A stretch of DNA of 64,000 nt from Cristatella mucedo (lineage: Eukaryota; Bryozoa; Phylactolaemata; Cristatellidae), in contig WPIO01000046.1 in NCBI GenBank assembly GCA_009760855.2, forward strand, positions 559,501 to 623,500, written 5' to 3'. This document shows, piece by piece, positions 38,550-49,300 of this stretch. The position numbers and the translations under genes are program-made. The notes under the pieces are model-generated. The model saw only the letters and a program-made list of their open reading frames with translations. It was not told the origin of the DNA and ran no database searches. Numbering within the stretch: position 1 is the stretch's first letter; every line of letters starts with the position of its first letter.

Positions 38550-38856
38550 AATGGATGTAGTCGCACTTATACAGCTGTTTCTCCCATAGAACCAGCTTTG
38601 TTGGGATGCCCGCAGGTGGGCTTCTATGTTCACGATGAACACGTCACGTCCTTGCAGCGTCACGTTAAGTTCATTAAGGTGAGAGCTGATATCAATGAGG
38701 AAACCGAACCGAAAAAACAAAACCTCGTCAGAGAACATTTCAAAGCCTTGGGGTCCCTCTCACAGACGAAGGAAACAATCTGGTGGCAGAGAGCGAAGAC
38801 GCGCTTCGTGATGTTGCCACGACTGAGCCAGTGAACCATAGTGTTGTAAAGCAGAT

Positions 38857-40196
38857 AATAATAATAAAAATGCACTTGATTAAGCGCCCTCAGAGAACTC
38901 AATCTCTTTATAGGCGCTTTACATTTGCTGCAAAGAGAAATGCAATTGAATAGTGAGTAAAATCATGCTTGATACACAAACAAAATGAATAGCATGATTA
39001 GGGGTGACATGCACAGGGTCAGCATGCAAATGTGGTTAGTGGCAGCATGCACAGTGTCAGCACGCATAAGCACATCAAGGACGAATCACAGGGACCCACT
39101 AAATGCTGTCCTAAATAGGTGTGTTTTTAAATTCTTTTTAGATGTGGTCAGGTCAGGGGATGTTCTGACGCAGGTCGGGAGGGAGTTACAGGCTTTGGGA
39201 GCATACGAACTTAATGCACGGTCTCCAATTGATTTGAGGTTAGTACGAGGTATTTGTAGACTGTTGGATTCCAAAAAGCGGGTGGTACGATGCTTGGCCT
39301 GATGGGGGAGTATATCTGAAAGATAGGCTGGAGCCATAGAATGAAGAGACCTAAAAGTGAGCGACAAAACCTTAAAGTCAATCCGTTGCTTGACTGGTAG
39401 CCAGTGCAGGTCGGCGAGAAGTGGAGTAATGTGGCAACTGCGACGCTCACGACAGACAAGCCTAGCTGCAGAGTTTTGCACAAGCTGCAATCGCCTGATC
39501 GCACATGCTGGTAGGCCTGTAAGCAGTGAGTTGCAGAAGTCGAGACGGGATGTCACGAATGCATGAACTAACTTAGACGTGGTATCCTTATGTAAACAAG
39601 CCCGAATTTTAGCAATGTTATGAAGCTGAAAATAGGCAGATTTGACCGTGGAGCTGATGTGGTCGTCTAACGAGAGGTCGCTTTGGAATATGACACCTAG
39701 ATTTCGAGCTGATTCAACTGGAGATGTGCTGGTAGAGACAATTTTGAGTTTAGGCCTTTCCAATCTCTGAATCACACTGGGTTTGCCTACAACTAGTAAG
39801 TTAGTTTTATCGTCATTTAGTTATATAAAATTTGCTGCCATCTATGTGTGGATGTCATCACTACATGCAGAAAGTGAGTTGAGAGAATTCGAGGTGCTCG
39901 AAGGCTTTGAGGGATCAAATCAAAGGTACAATTGAGTGTCATCAGCATAGAAGTGAAAGCGTAGATTGTGCTTGGCAATCACATCAGCAAGAGGGAGAGT
40001 ATAAACCATGAAAAGAACCGGACCTAGCATGGAGCCCTGATTTACGCCATATTTCAGAGGTACCTCAGATGATCTTTGTCCATTCACGTCAATACTCTGG
40101 AGTCTCCCACTGAGATTGGACCTGAACCACTGCAGAGCAGTGCCAGTGATGCCCAGGCGAGATGAGAGGCGCTCTAGAAGAACTTTGTGATCGATG
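38857..40196 (-). mobile_element. LINE family 1 insertion in hAT-2, with target duplication
   Basis: The 1340-bp copy is flanked by GCAGAT on both sides (38851-38856 and 40197-40202). A minus-strand frame (39775-39086) is open for 229 codons: RLERPKLKIVS, SARNLGVIFQSDLSLDDHIS, LVHAFVTSRLDFCNSL, QNSAARLVCRER, PAYLSDILPHQAK and FKKNLKTHLFRTAF-like ending. Upstream, 39780-40190 carries the DDKT/GKP and YADD-side text with small defects. It lacks the N-terminal RT and EN through 5' truncation. Confidence 0.92.
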
Positions 40197-41189
40197 GCAG
40201 ATCGCCGTTATCAGCCTCTGCAGCTTCGCAGATATGCTTGAAGATGCGGTGGTTGAGCGGACAAGCAAGCACTGCGTTCACTAGCTTCACCACAACAGAC
40301 ATAACGTCTTTCATGCTTGCCACTTTGGCTCACATTGCCTTCTGGTAAATGATGCAGTGCACATTGCCTATCTCCTGCGAGCAGACCAAAGAGCGGCAGT
40401 GATTGATCAGAAGCTGCGAGAGTCCTTTGGGAGATCCAGCCATGGCAGGTGCACCGTCAATAGTTACCGAGACTAGCTTTGACAGGTCAAAACCACTCAA
40501 AGCCGGTAGGAGGGCATTGAGGACATCTCTGTCGGTTGTCATTCCCTTCATTGGGACGAGGCTGAGAAACTCCTCGACTACCTCCAGGTCTTGTGTGACG
40601 CCACGCACAATATGGCCAGCTGTGCAGTGTTCTTGATAACCCAGCTCTTGTTCAAGGCGATGGAGAACATCTCAACAGTTGTGAACTTCGTGCACATCGA
40701 AGACCGGACATCAGCGGCTAAGTCCTCTACGCGTCGAGTCACAGTGCTTGCAGACAGAGGGATTGCCTTGGGAGCGTCGTGTTGATCGAGACACACGACG
40801 TCGGCAGCAGCAAGTGTACATTCCATTACAAAGTCTGCGTCAGTGAAGAGATGCATTATTTTCGCAATCAGTGAGGACTCTTCGTGAGAGGCACGAGTGC
40901 GCCGCTTAGCTGCCTCGGAAGCTTTAGTGGCCTGATTATTGAAGAGGCACGATTTTTTATCCAACCAAGACTTCAGGCGAGAGCCTCAGTCTTCTACTCA
41001 GTCCTCGGTGAAGTGTATGCACATGTGCGCCTGCTTGGCATTGTAATGATCCTTGAGATTCGACCGCTTGAAGTGAAATAGTAATTTTTTGTCATGGGTG
41101 CTTGGCATGCTTACCTCTACATGGTTCAGTAGATATTACCGGCCAGAGATCATACTAACCGGTGGCTAAGAGCATCTCTAGTTTTGCTT

Positions 41190-41400
41190 CAGGAGTGCAG
41201 TACTACCTTGACTTACGAGTTCGATTCGTCCCGTGACGGAGCTCAAAGTAGTTCTACGTCAAATCAATCTCCCCATTAAAATGAATTGAAATGTGACAAT
41301 TCGTTCTGGACCATCAAAAACACCGCGGATGTATGTGAAATTTTTAAATTAGAAAATTTACTCGTAAAGAACAAATATTTTTTTTTAACGCAGTACAACA
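41190..41400. repeat. Possible short dispersed repeat (MITE-like)
   Basis: The segment has CTTGACTTACGAGTTCGATT at 41209-41228, CCATTAAAATGAATTGAAAT at 41274-41293 and TTAGAAAATTTACTCGTAAA at 41349-41368. The last echoes the reverse of the first (ACTTACGAG / CTCGTAA). From memory, similar text is dispersed in many animal genomes, but I cannot name the family or confirm the ends. Confidence 0.4.
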
Positions 41401-41716
41401 GAGCGTATAGACAATTAACATGTACGACCAGAGGCGTTCCAAGGGAATTGTGCACCCGGCGACGAACTGCCGAAGTGCAGTTTACTGGCCGGGCATTTTT
41501 GTGGACGCGTCGATTGTCTTTGGTTACGCGAGGATCTCTAAGACGACGGTACTATCTATGTAAAGTACTTACTGCAGCGGTTCCTGATGTAGTCGGTCTC
41601 AAACCCGAAGGCTCGCTCGAGTCGGTCGTAGTGGGAACCACCAGGTCCACGCTTGATTCACGCCCTGGCAGTCGGAACTTCTTCCACTGCCCTTCTCTTA
41701 CGAGCTTTAGTAACCA

Positions 41717-42110
41717 TATAATAATAATAATAATAATATTGCACTTGATAAAGCGCCCTCAGAGAACTTAATCTCTTTCTAGGCGCTTTACATTTGCTGC
41801 AAAGTGATACGCAATAGAATAGTAAGTAAAATCATGCTTGAAAAACAAACAAAATGAATAACATGGTTAGGGGTTACATGCACTGGGTCAGCATGCAAAT
41901 GTGGTTAGTGGCAGCATGAACAGTGTCAGCACGCATAAGAACATCGAGGACGAATCACAAGGACCCACTAAATGCTGTCCTAAATAGGTATGTTTTTAAG
42001 TTTCTTTTAAATGTGGTCAGGTCAGGGGATGTTCTGATGCAGGTCGGGAGGGAGTTCCAGGCTGTGGGAGCATACGAGCTAAATGCACGGTCTCCAAAGG
42101 ATTTAAGGTT
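41717..42110 (-). mobile_element. LINE family 1 copy, young, 5'-truncated
   Basis: The (ATA)n tail, the 3' untranslated region, and the last 40 or so codons on the minus strand (AFSSYAPTAWNSLPTCIR, FKRNLKTYLFRTAFSGSL) are present. It ends sharply at ATTTAAGGTT (42110). It is nearly identical to the copies at 13011 and 38857. Confidence 0.92.
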
Positions 42111-42719
42111 ATGAGTTCCTCTCTCCACCCTCTTGCATCTCCGGCACTCGCATTTGCACTTGTTAACACTTTCTGGCGAAAATCCGTCACGGCTAGGGGC
42201 TAGCCGTGCACAAACCAAAGTCGCAGTTCTAAAATCATAATGCGTAACGCTCGAAGCAAAATCAAGCACAATGACGGTTAGCTCTCAACTTAATCGGCAG
42301 AGAGACGGCTCGTGGCTCGAAAACTCGTTCGTTGGGATACTGGGAAGTCAAAGTACCTCTCTATAGTGAAGGAGAAGATAACCACGACAACTCAATTAGG
42401 CCGGATCCATCAATAAATAACCAGGGGGCCGCTAGGCCGGACTGGAGCACTAGCTAGGCCGTATCTGGCTCTAAAGGCAGGAGTTTTCCGACCTCTGCCT
42501 TAGTAAGTAACTCGGTGGGCAATGGGATACTTGCCCCAGCATGCTTGAGTCTTAATTCTCGTCGGCTGTTCACGAAACTCCAATACCGCTTTCGAGTCGT
42601 AACACAACTTGCTACAATTATTCTCCGATTGAAACCAAAGCCATACAAGTGTCTATATGTGAGCTACGCAGTCGCTTTGCTCGATTATCTCTTTTGATGA
42701 GATAGTGCGCCCGTCTCCC

Positions 42720-43271
42720 TGATCTGACTCATTTTCCGGTCGTGCACTTCCTGTACATAGCTTGACATTTGCCAAGCACGCGAACACATTTAAATCCTGA
42801 CGAATGGTACAGCAGTTATTACGTGGCGTTACGCAGCAATGAGCCCATGTTTATGAAAGTGGACTTGCGACGATATCTGCCCCCAGTAAGGGATTCGCCC
42901 CTACCGTGCGCCAGCCAAGCCCGGGAGCTGGAGGCTGATCACGTGACTCCGGCCGGCCCCGATCCTACCGGAACCGGGTGTGGACTGCAGTCGCAGGGCG
43001 CGGGAGGTTAGCTCACGCTTTTCGATCGCCCGTTTAGTAAAGGTTAGTTATTGTCTATTTTGCTAATAGTAATACGCTGTGTATTAGAAATATACTGTAT
43101 GGATTCGGGATTCCCATATTACGAGCTCTACTGCGTAGCTTCGCCCTGTGAGTTTTGGATGCTCACCGTTACCTTCGTGCGGGTCAATCGTCTTTGCGTG
43201 ACTGCTTCGCGATTGCAGTTTAGTTTGGTTTCGTGTCTTTAATGTTAGTAGGACACAGATTTTGTTAGAAG
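42720..43271 (+). promoter_or_regulatory. Putative promoter and 5' leader of the EB1 gene
   Basis: The 550 bases before the EB1 start include a GC-rich block (42890-43015) with a CACGTG E-box at 42940-42945 and an ACCGGAACCGG element at about 42968-42978. There is no convincing TATA box near the start codon. The location is inferred from the gene; the transcription start was not identified, and an upstream non-coding exon is possible. Confidence 0.35.
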
Positions 43272-43392
43272 ATGGCGGTCAATGTCTATAACACCAGCGT
43301 CACCCAGGAAAACGTAAGCCGTCACGACATACTTCAGTGGGTCAATGATACACTGGATGGCTCATTCGCCAAAATCGAAGATCTCAGCTCAG
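43272..43392 (+). CDS. MAPRE1: EB1 coding exon 1
   Basis: ATG with [10 protein letters not shown], then [11 protein letters not shown]: residues 1-40 and the first base of Gly41. The donor is CAG/GTACGG. The 41-residue span matches the first coding segment of known EB1 proteins without gaps. Confidence 0.95.
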
Positions 43393-46300
43393 GTACGGAT
43401 TGTGGTTGTCGGCGAATCGAATTTAAGTGTTGGATGTTTATTCTATCAATTTTGGTGATTTTTTTACCTGTTCTGTTAGTTTTGATGTCCGGATTGGGGC
43501 CGAGCTCACAGTTTGTTAAAGCAAGACCACGGAACGGCGTGCTATTTCTTACGTGGGTCGCCTATTCGGTGCCAGAGCTATTGTCTAGAATTTAGCAGCT
43601 CATATTAATCAAACTCTTAGCGATCGGGTGATGCCATAATATAATACTTGTTAACGTCGTATCCTATTTCAAATTCCACACTATTCACTGCATTGCATCA
43701 GGGAGGTACGATCCTTATGACGCTGGCGATTTGAGTGTATGGAGTCGCAGCCATTCGGTAAGTATTTTGTAGCCTGTATATTCTCATGAGTTAGGAGAGC
43801 TAAGCTTTTGCCTTAAGGACTAGCAAGAGCTACGTCCGGAGAACGCCAAGAGCGTGGTACTTCTAGTTTAAAAGTATTAATTTTTAGTTTTACATGTTGT
43901 TTCCTAATTTACTTAAGCAGGATACTCATTTCTGCCATGAATAAGGCTTGCGTGTGTATGGTCTCCCGAACTCAAGGATTGACAGTAATCGACCACCGAC
44001 CTATAGGTGTTCTGAAGCATGAACGAGGTAGACATTGAAGTGAGCTAGCTTAATTTAATAGTATTTCGAATGATCTCTTAATTGCCGACCATGCTTTTCT
44101 GTGCACCTTATAATATGAAATTTGCCTCTGAATTTCCTGCCGGGAATTTGGGATAGGACAAGTATGACGTGTTACTGGTATTTGGCAAACCGTTAAGGCT
44201 TTGCTGTCAGGGCTGTCACGAATGCAGTTTACCATAGTTTTAGATTTTGTGATCTTGGGGTTTAACGTCATCCTACCTGATTGGAGGCTAATTGAACTTC
44301 TGTGGTTGACAATGGATGTATGCGAGTCGAGTCCTTTGGGTATGCCCATCTGCTTGTAAGGGGCTGGCAAGAGCTCGTACTGTCACCTGCTGCTGTTGTC
44401 TGTCATGCTATTGCCACCACAGTAGTTGACTAGTAAGTGCTTGATCGTTCACCAGCATGCACTGCTTTATGGGTTGCCATTCTCACCCTACTATTAAGGT
44501 CCCGGCATGAGCTGCTCTTAGTCCATAAGGTCTGTGCAGTTAGCTGTTAGCGTGCTTCGCTGCAGCCATAAGCACAAGCATAAAGAAACTGGAGAAGCTG
44601 CAAAAGTTAATCTGAATGAGGTTGTGGATTGGGGATTCTAGCCTGATTTGTAAGGACTGACCCTGAATTTTCTGGAAGTTGGCTGGTCTGAGCAAGTCTC
44701 CTGGGACCTCGTGCCTTTGCCCGGAGCTCGGCTGCTGCTGCGATTTCGCAAAGGCAGGAGCAGATGCTTGGGGATGTTGAGCCAATGCTTAGCAATCAAC
44801 CTATGACAAGATTCGTCTGTTGCTGGTTTCATCTACCTTCCGGCTTTCGGGTGATGGAAGTTATTGTCATCCGGCAGTTACTGCCATCGGTCGTGTATAG
44901 TAATTTGTCATGCTTGTCTCCCATGGGTATGTGCTAAGTGGCTAGGATTTGGATGGCAACAACTGGTAGCCACCACTACCGACCCACCAGTGTCGTGGTC
45001 TCGTTTGCCCTTGGCTGGCTAGCAGATTCTTTTAAATACACATACCTATCTTGCATATCCAAGTTCAAGTGACTCACCCACTGTGCTGCTTGCTGCCTTC
45101 GGCAGGATCCAGGCTTCAGAACTCCTTAACCGCCTTTAAAATCAGCCCACATATATAAATTTTTAATAACGGTTAAGTAATGACCAAAACGTCTGTGGAC
45201 CTGTCGTGCTAGATGTTTCCAGATGACACGGTGCCTCATGCCCAAGCCACGTATCAACATTAGGATGCTTTCACCTAAGACAGGTGGTGCAATCGTGAAT
45301 TGTTCATGCTAGTTCTGCTGTATCTTTCGGCAGCCTCTGATACCATTGATCACCCAGTCTATCTTGAGTACCTCTCGTCTCGCCTGGGCATCACTGGGTC
45401 TGCACTGCAATGTATTAGATATTTAGAGCTTTGATATTAGCGCACGACGGTCGTCAGCGTGGGTCTTTGAAGTATGGGGTACACATGACTCAATTTATAG
45501 GGCACTTCTTTTTACAATATACATGCTCCCAGTTGTCGATGACATCGCTAAGCAAAGTTTAGGCTTTCATTTTAATGCAGATGCCACACAGCTGTACCTG
45601 TGCTGGGATCCATCCCTGCCTTCTAGCATGTTGAACTCTGAGCTGCCTTGCAGCATGTATTGCTGACATATGGATTTGGCTAGCAGCAAACTTTCTTGAA
45701 TTGAATGACTGTATAAAAAAAACTTATCTGCTGTGGACATGCACAGTGTTTATTTATTAATAAGGAAGCATATCCCTTAAAATGTGCTTGGCCAGCACAT
45801 CTCCTGTAGCATCTGCTCATAATCCGGGTGTCATGTTTTAAATTACCTTTTACTAAATGACCAATCAGCTCCACGGTCAGACCTGCTTTAGTTCTAGTTC
45901 AGAAACATTGCAGAAAATCTGTGCTGCCTTAATAAATGATACCGTGGTCAAAGCTGATAAGCATTTCTATCATCCTGTCTTGTAACTTCTGTAACTCACG
46001 ACTTCGTGCCTGTGAAATGAGACACTTTAATTTGGTGCAAAACTCTGCAGTTAGGCTTGACTGTTGTGAACGTCACAACTGCCACATTACACCACTTTTC
46101 ATCGACCTTCACTTGCACTCCATCGAGGAGTAGATTGACATTAAGTTTCAGCTACTCACTTAATGCTCCTTTATTGTCCTCTTGCTCCGGCGTGCCTTTC
46201 AAGAAAACTTCCTTCTCAGGCTTTTGCATCATACTGCTGCTCTTCTGATGACTCATTTCGTGACTATGCCTATAGCCAAACTTAAATCCTTTGGAAACCG

Positions 46301-49300
46301 TACCTCCGGTTCATATACTCTTAAAGTCTGGAAGTAATTCCAGGCTAACGTAACAACATATTATTTTAGACAATTCACCCGATCGATCCATAGTCCGCAT
46401 GACAGCATTTCCTTCGTCTGAGTGAACCGTCCGTGGCGTGTTTATGTGTGCTAAAACTGTGCGTGTGATCACTATCCAATTGACGTAGTTTCTTTCCAGA
46501 GTAGGTGAAGTGTCTAGAAAGATCTTTAATTCTCATAGGATACTCTTCGATCTTTTATTAGTAATATCATTATTATCATGTTGAATAATTAGTGTGGCAC
46601 TAATGTTGTTGCATATTAGACCGAGACTGTCTATTTCTCAGAAAAGCCTTAATTAAGTAATTAAGTTGATTATGCCCATATCTCTGAGCCCATGTCAGCT
46701 TACCTTTTGGTGCACATGCTTAGTTTGATACTGGGGTGGGGAATAAGGAAATCGTGGGATAAATAAATAGCCTCAGCACAGTAATCCCCAGTTTCACGTT
46801 AATTTATGTTGTCTTGCTGTTCTCGGGGTATACAGTTTTGGCCCGAAAATTCCTTCATCCTGGGATTTAATGCACATCTCAGGCATTTCTGAGTTTTAGA
46901 AAATCAAGGCCAAAATATATGAGCACACGGTCGGATTAAAATAAGCTAGCAAATAATGTTGCAGGTTGTGCATGCTGCCACCTTGTTTAGCCCTCTGGGT
47001 ACGAAAGCAATTTGTGGCAATTTGTGCAGTCTTATTTGGTTTGGAAAGAGTTGCTTTTTTGAAGTGTAGTTTTTTTTGTAGTTCCACCAGAACACAGCCA
47101 AGTAAATGTTGTGCCAAGTATCCTCTCGAAAGACGTATATAAATGCTTGTGTTAGGCACTTCTTCAGGAATGATCAAGGTTTTGGACATCCTGGGTTCTG
47201 CATGTTTAGACCTAGACCAGACCTGATTAGAGATAATGTGTGAACTCGATTATGCAGTTATGGGTAAGAACCAGCAAACTGATTGAAAATACAAGTTGTG
47301 CCAAAATCAGGATGTTCTGGATGTGTTAGAAATTATCCAATGATATTATGAAAGGGTAGTTCGGTTTTATTCCTTATTTATCAGGAAAATGCTGTTCGAC
47401 GGTTTTCCTATTTCTACCGGTTTCTTGCATCGTTCGGCCGATTTTTCCTTATTGATGTCTTGCATTGTTTTGAACTATCTCAGGCTTATTTTGTATATGC
47501 TCAAAATAGCTAGCATCAAACCCATGATGATTGCTGAGAATGTGCCTGAAATGGTTGTTAAGATATATTTTTAGAGAATGGGTCACCTAGTGCATCCATC
47601 CAGTAAGTCTTACTTCGTGGTGCCCAGTTGGCACTACAAAGTAATAACCTTAGAAAATAGTGACTATGTCAGAATGCAGAAGGTGCTACAGATACGGCAA
47701 AAAAAACAGTCATTTCGTATGTTTTTATACGTGGTAAGCGCACCTAAGCACCACGATTTGTTGCACATATTTCTAACTAAAGCGAATTTTGTTCTGTTGA
47801 GATTCCGTTGGCCGGCAGCCCATAAGCAGTGTTATATCTTGATATATTTCCTAGACATAGCCTAGAAACTTGGTACATGTATCGCATATATTAGCATTAT
47901 TATTAATATATGTATTAAGGCTGCTGTATAGAATTCATATAAAGAACTTGATGCACTGCGGTTTCTTTATCGTGAAATCTGCGAGAGCAAGTTATTTGTC
48001 AAGCTGTGCTGTACCCATGCTGGGCCAAGAATCGCCACGTGCCTGCCCCTGCACCCAGGTCATTCGGCTTCTAAAGGCAGTGAGCCGATCGGGCCAAAAC
48101 GCCTTCCAACAAGAACTATATCTAAACCCAATCATAACTCCAGCATCATTGAAAGAGTTGACGCCATTTCTGCAAAGCCTCAATGCTGGGTGCACAAGAC
48201 GTAAATGCAAATCTCGAGTAGCTAGGACTCGCACTCGTCCAATGGGCCGATTTTGTAGTGCAATTGCTTGCTGCCGTCAGTGGATGAGACACAATTGAAG
48301 CATGCTTGTCATTCTTATCTAGGCAGCATAATTTTCTGTAAAGTCTGAGCCGAAGAATTGAACTACTCTCCTAGTAAGTTTCACGAGATCTGAGGTCACG
48401 CAGCCCCCATCATGCTTACAGAAAAGAAAAAGACTTTCTTCTGAAGCTAAAAAACAACTCATCTTGTCATTCGCAAACTTTGCTTAAAGTCAAAGGGATT
48501 AGGAAAGCATGGCTTGCTTGTCATGCTAGTCGGGTCGGGCTAAAAATCAACTGGTATCCAGTAAATCGCAGCTGTTCTGGATTAGGGATGTCGGAGCATC
48601 TGAGTAGCATCCTAAAGAGTACGTTGAGTGGTTTGCATTGTGGAGCCCGTGTACACGAGCATTTTACCATCTAAACTGATTTTCAAAATGTTGCTTGAAG
48701 GTGAGCACCTCGGAGAGTTTTTCACACCTAGAGGCTCATGCTGCTTCCATCGCTGAGTTAAGCCAGCTCCCTGTATTGACAAGGCTCCACTGTCTTCTGA
48801 CCGCACTCGTCCACTTCGCCTTGTCATCACTACATTCTCGTTTACTTCCGCGTTCTCTTACTGATCTGCCACTTGCTGTGTGTGCTACTTCCAGAATCGA
48901 CAGCCTGTGTTCCCATCGCCGCCACTCTCCCTCCCAGCAGTCCCCTTCCCGCCAGTGCTTCATTCCCCTGCAAAAAAGTTGAACCAATCGTAAGTCAGAT
49001 CCTTCTGGTAGTATGCAATATGCAGTAGCGCTGCCCTTCCCTTCCCCTGGAGCAAGTCGAGATAGCCTGTCAGGAGCTCGAGAGAAGTGGGTAAGGCTTG
49101 GTGGACCGCCGAGGCCGAGCGATTGCAAAATTGCGTTTGTCGGCGTAAATTTGTGAGCTGTGCGAGGTGATTGTGTATACAGTTGCTGCCTGATGCTGCA
49201 TGGCTGCAATTGATTGCTTTTTCGAATAGGTTGGGGGTCTAGAGCATGGAGACAATGCCCGGCTCTGCTGAAGAGCACTTTCCTACCAGAGAGTTAGACA

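Larger units (their letters stand above)
37882..41080 (-). pseudogene. hAT transposase pseudogene (GTF2IRD2/ZBED-like)
   Basis: The family protein has an N-terminal zinc-finger region, a DDE nuclease core and a C-terminal hAT dimerisation block; all parts after the finger are visible in order. Lesions seen: a frameshift near 40600 between the QLAILC and GVTQDLEVVEEF segments; a TGA stop after CIIYQKAM near 40330, where the family usually continues; a 1340-bp LINE at 38857-40196; and a 158-bp LINE at 38392-38549. The YSCEQLFS motif with LRSQLTDNHLN is diagnostic of this hAT group. Domesticated relatives exist in vertebrates (ZBED5, GTF2IRD2), but these lesions rule out a functional full-length protein here. 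Confidence 0.85.
37880..41110 (-). mobile_element. hAT-2: dead hAT element of the GTF2IRD2/ZBED-like group, interrupted by LINEs
   Basis: The coding remnant runs right to left. The N-terminal part is at 41080-40600 (FKRSNLKDHYNAK, then LSASTVTRRVEDLAADV). The core is at 40608-40203 (FLSLVPMKGMTTDRDVLNAL, KLVSVTIDGAPAM). It resumes at 38850 (VHWLSRGNITKRVFAL, FLIDISSHLNELN) and ends at 38373-37882 (FVSTYSCEQLFSKRKFCKSK, LRSQLTDNHLN), the dimerisation region. Two LINE family 1 copies sit inside. Terminal repeats were not found, so the outer limits are approximate. Confidence 0.85.

Noticed and set aside
43272..43595. EB1 exon 1 read as a 107-residue membrane protein
   Set aside because: The hydrophobic part after residue 41 is intron 1; the GTACGG donor lies exactly where EB1 homology stops.
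48736..49278. 180-codon minus frame inside EB1 intron 1
   Set aside because: No domain, and antisense to the intron of a well-supported gene; likely chance.
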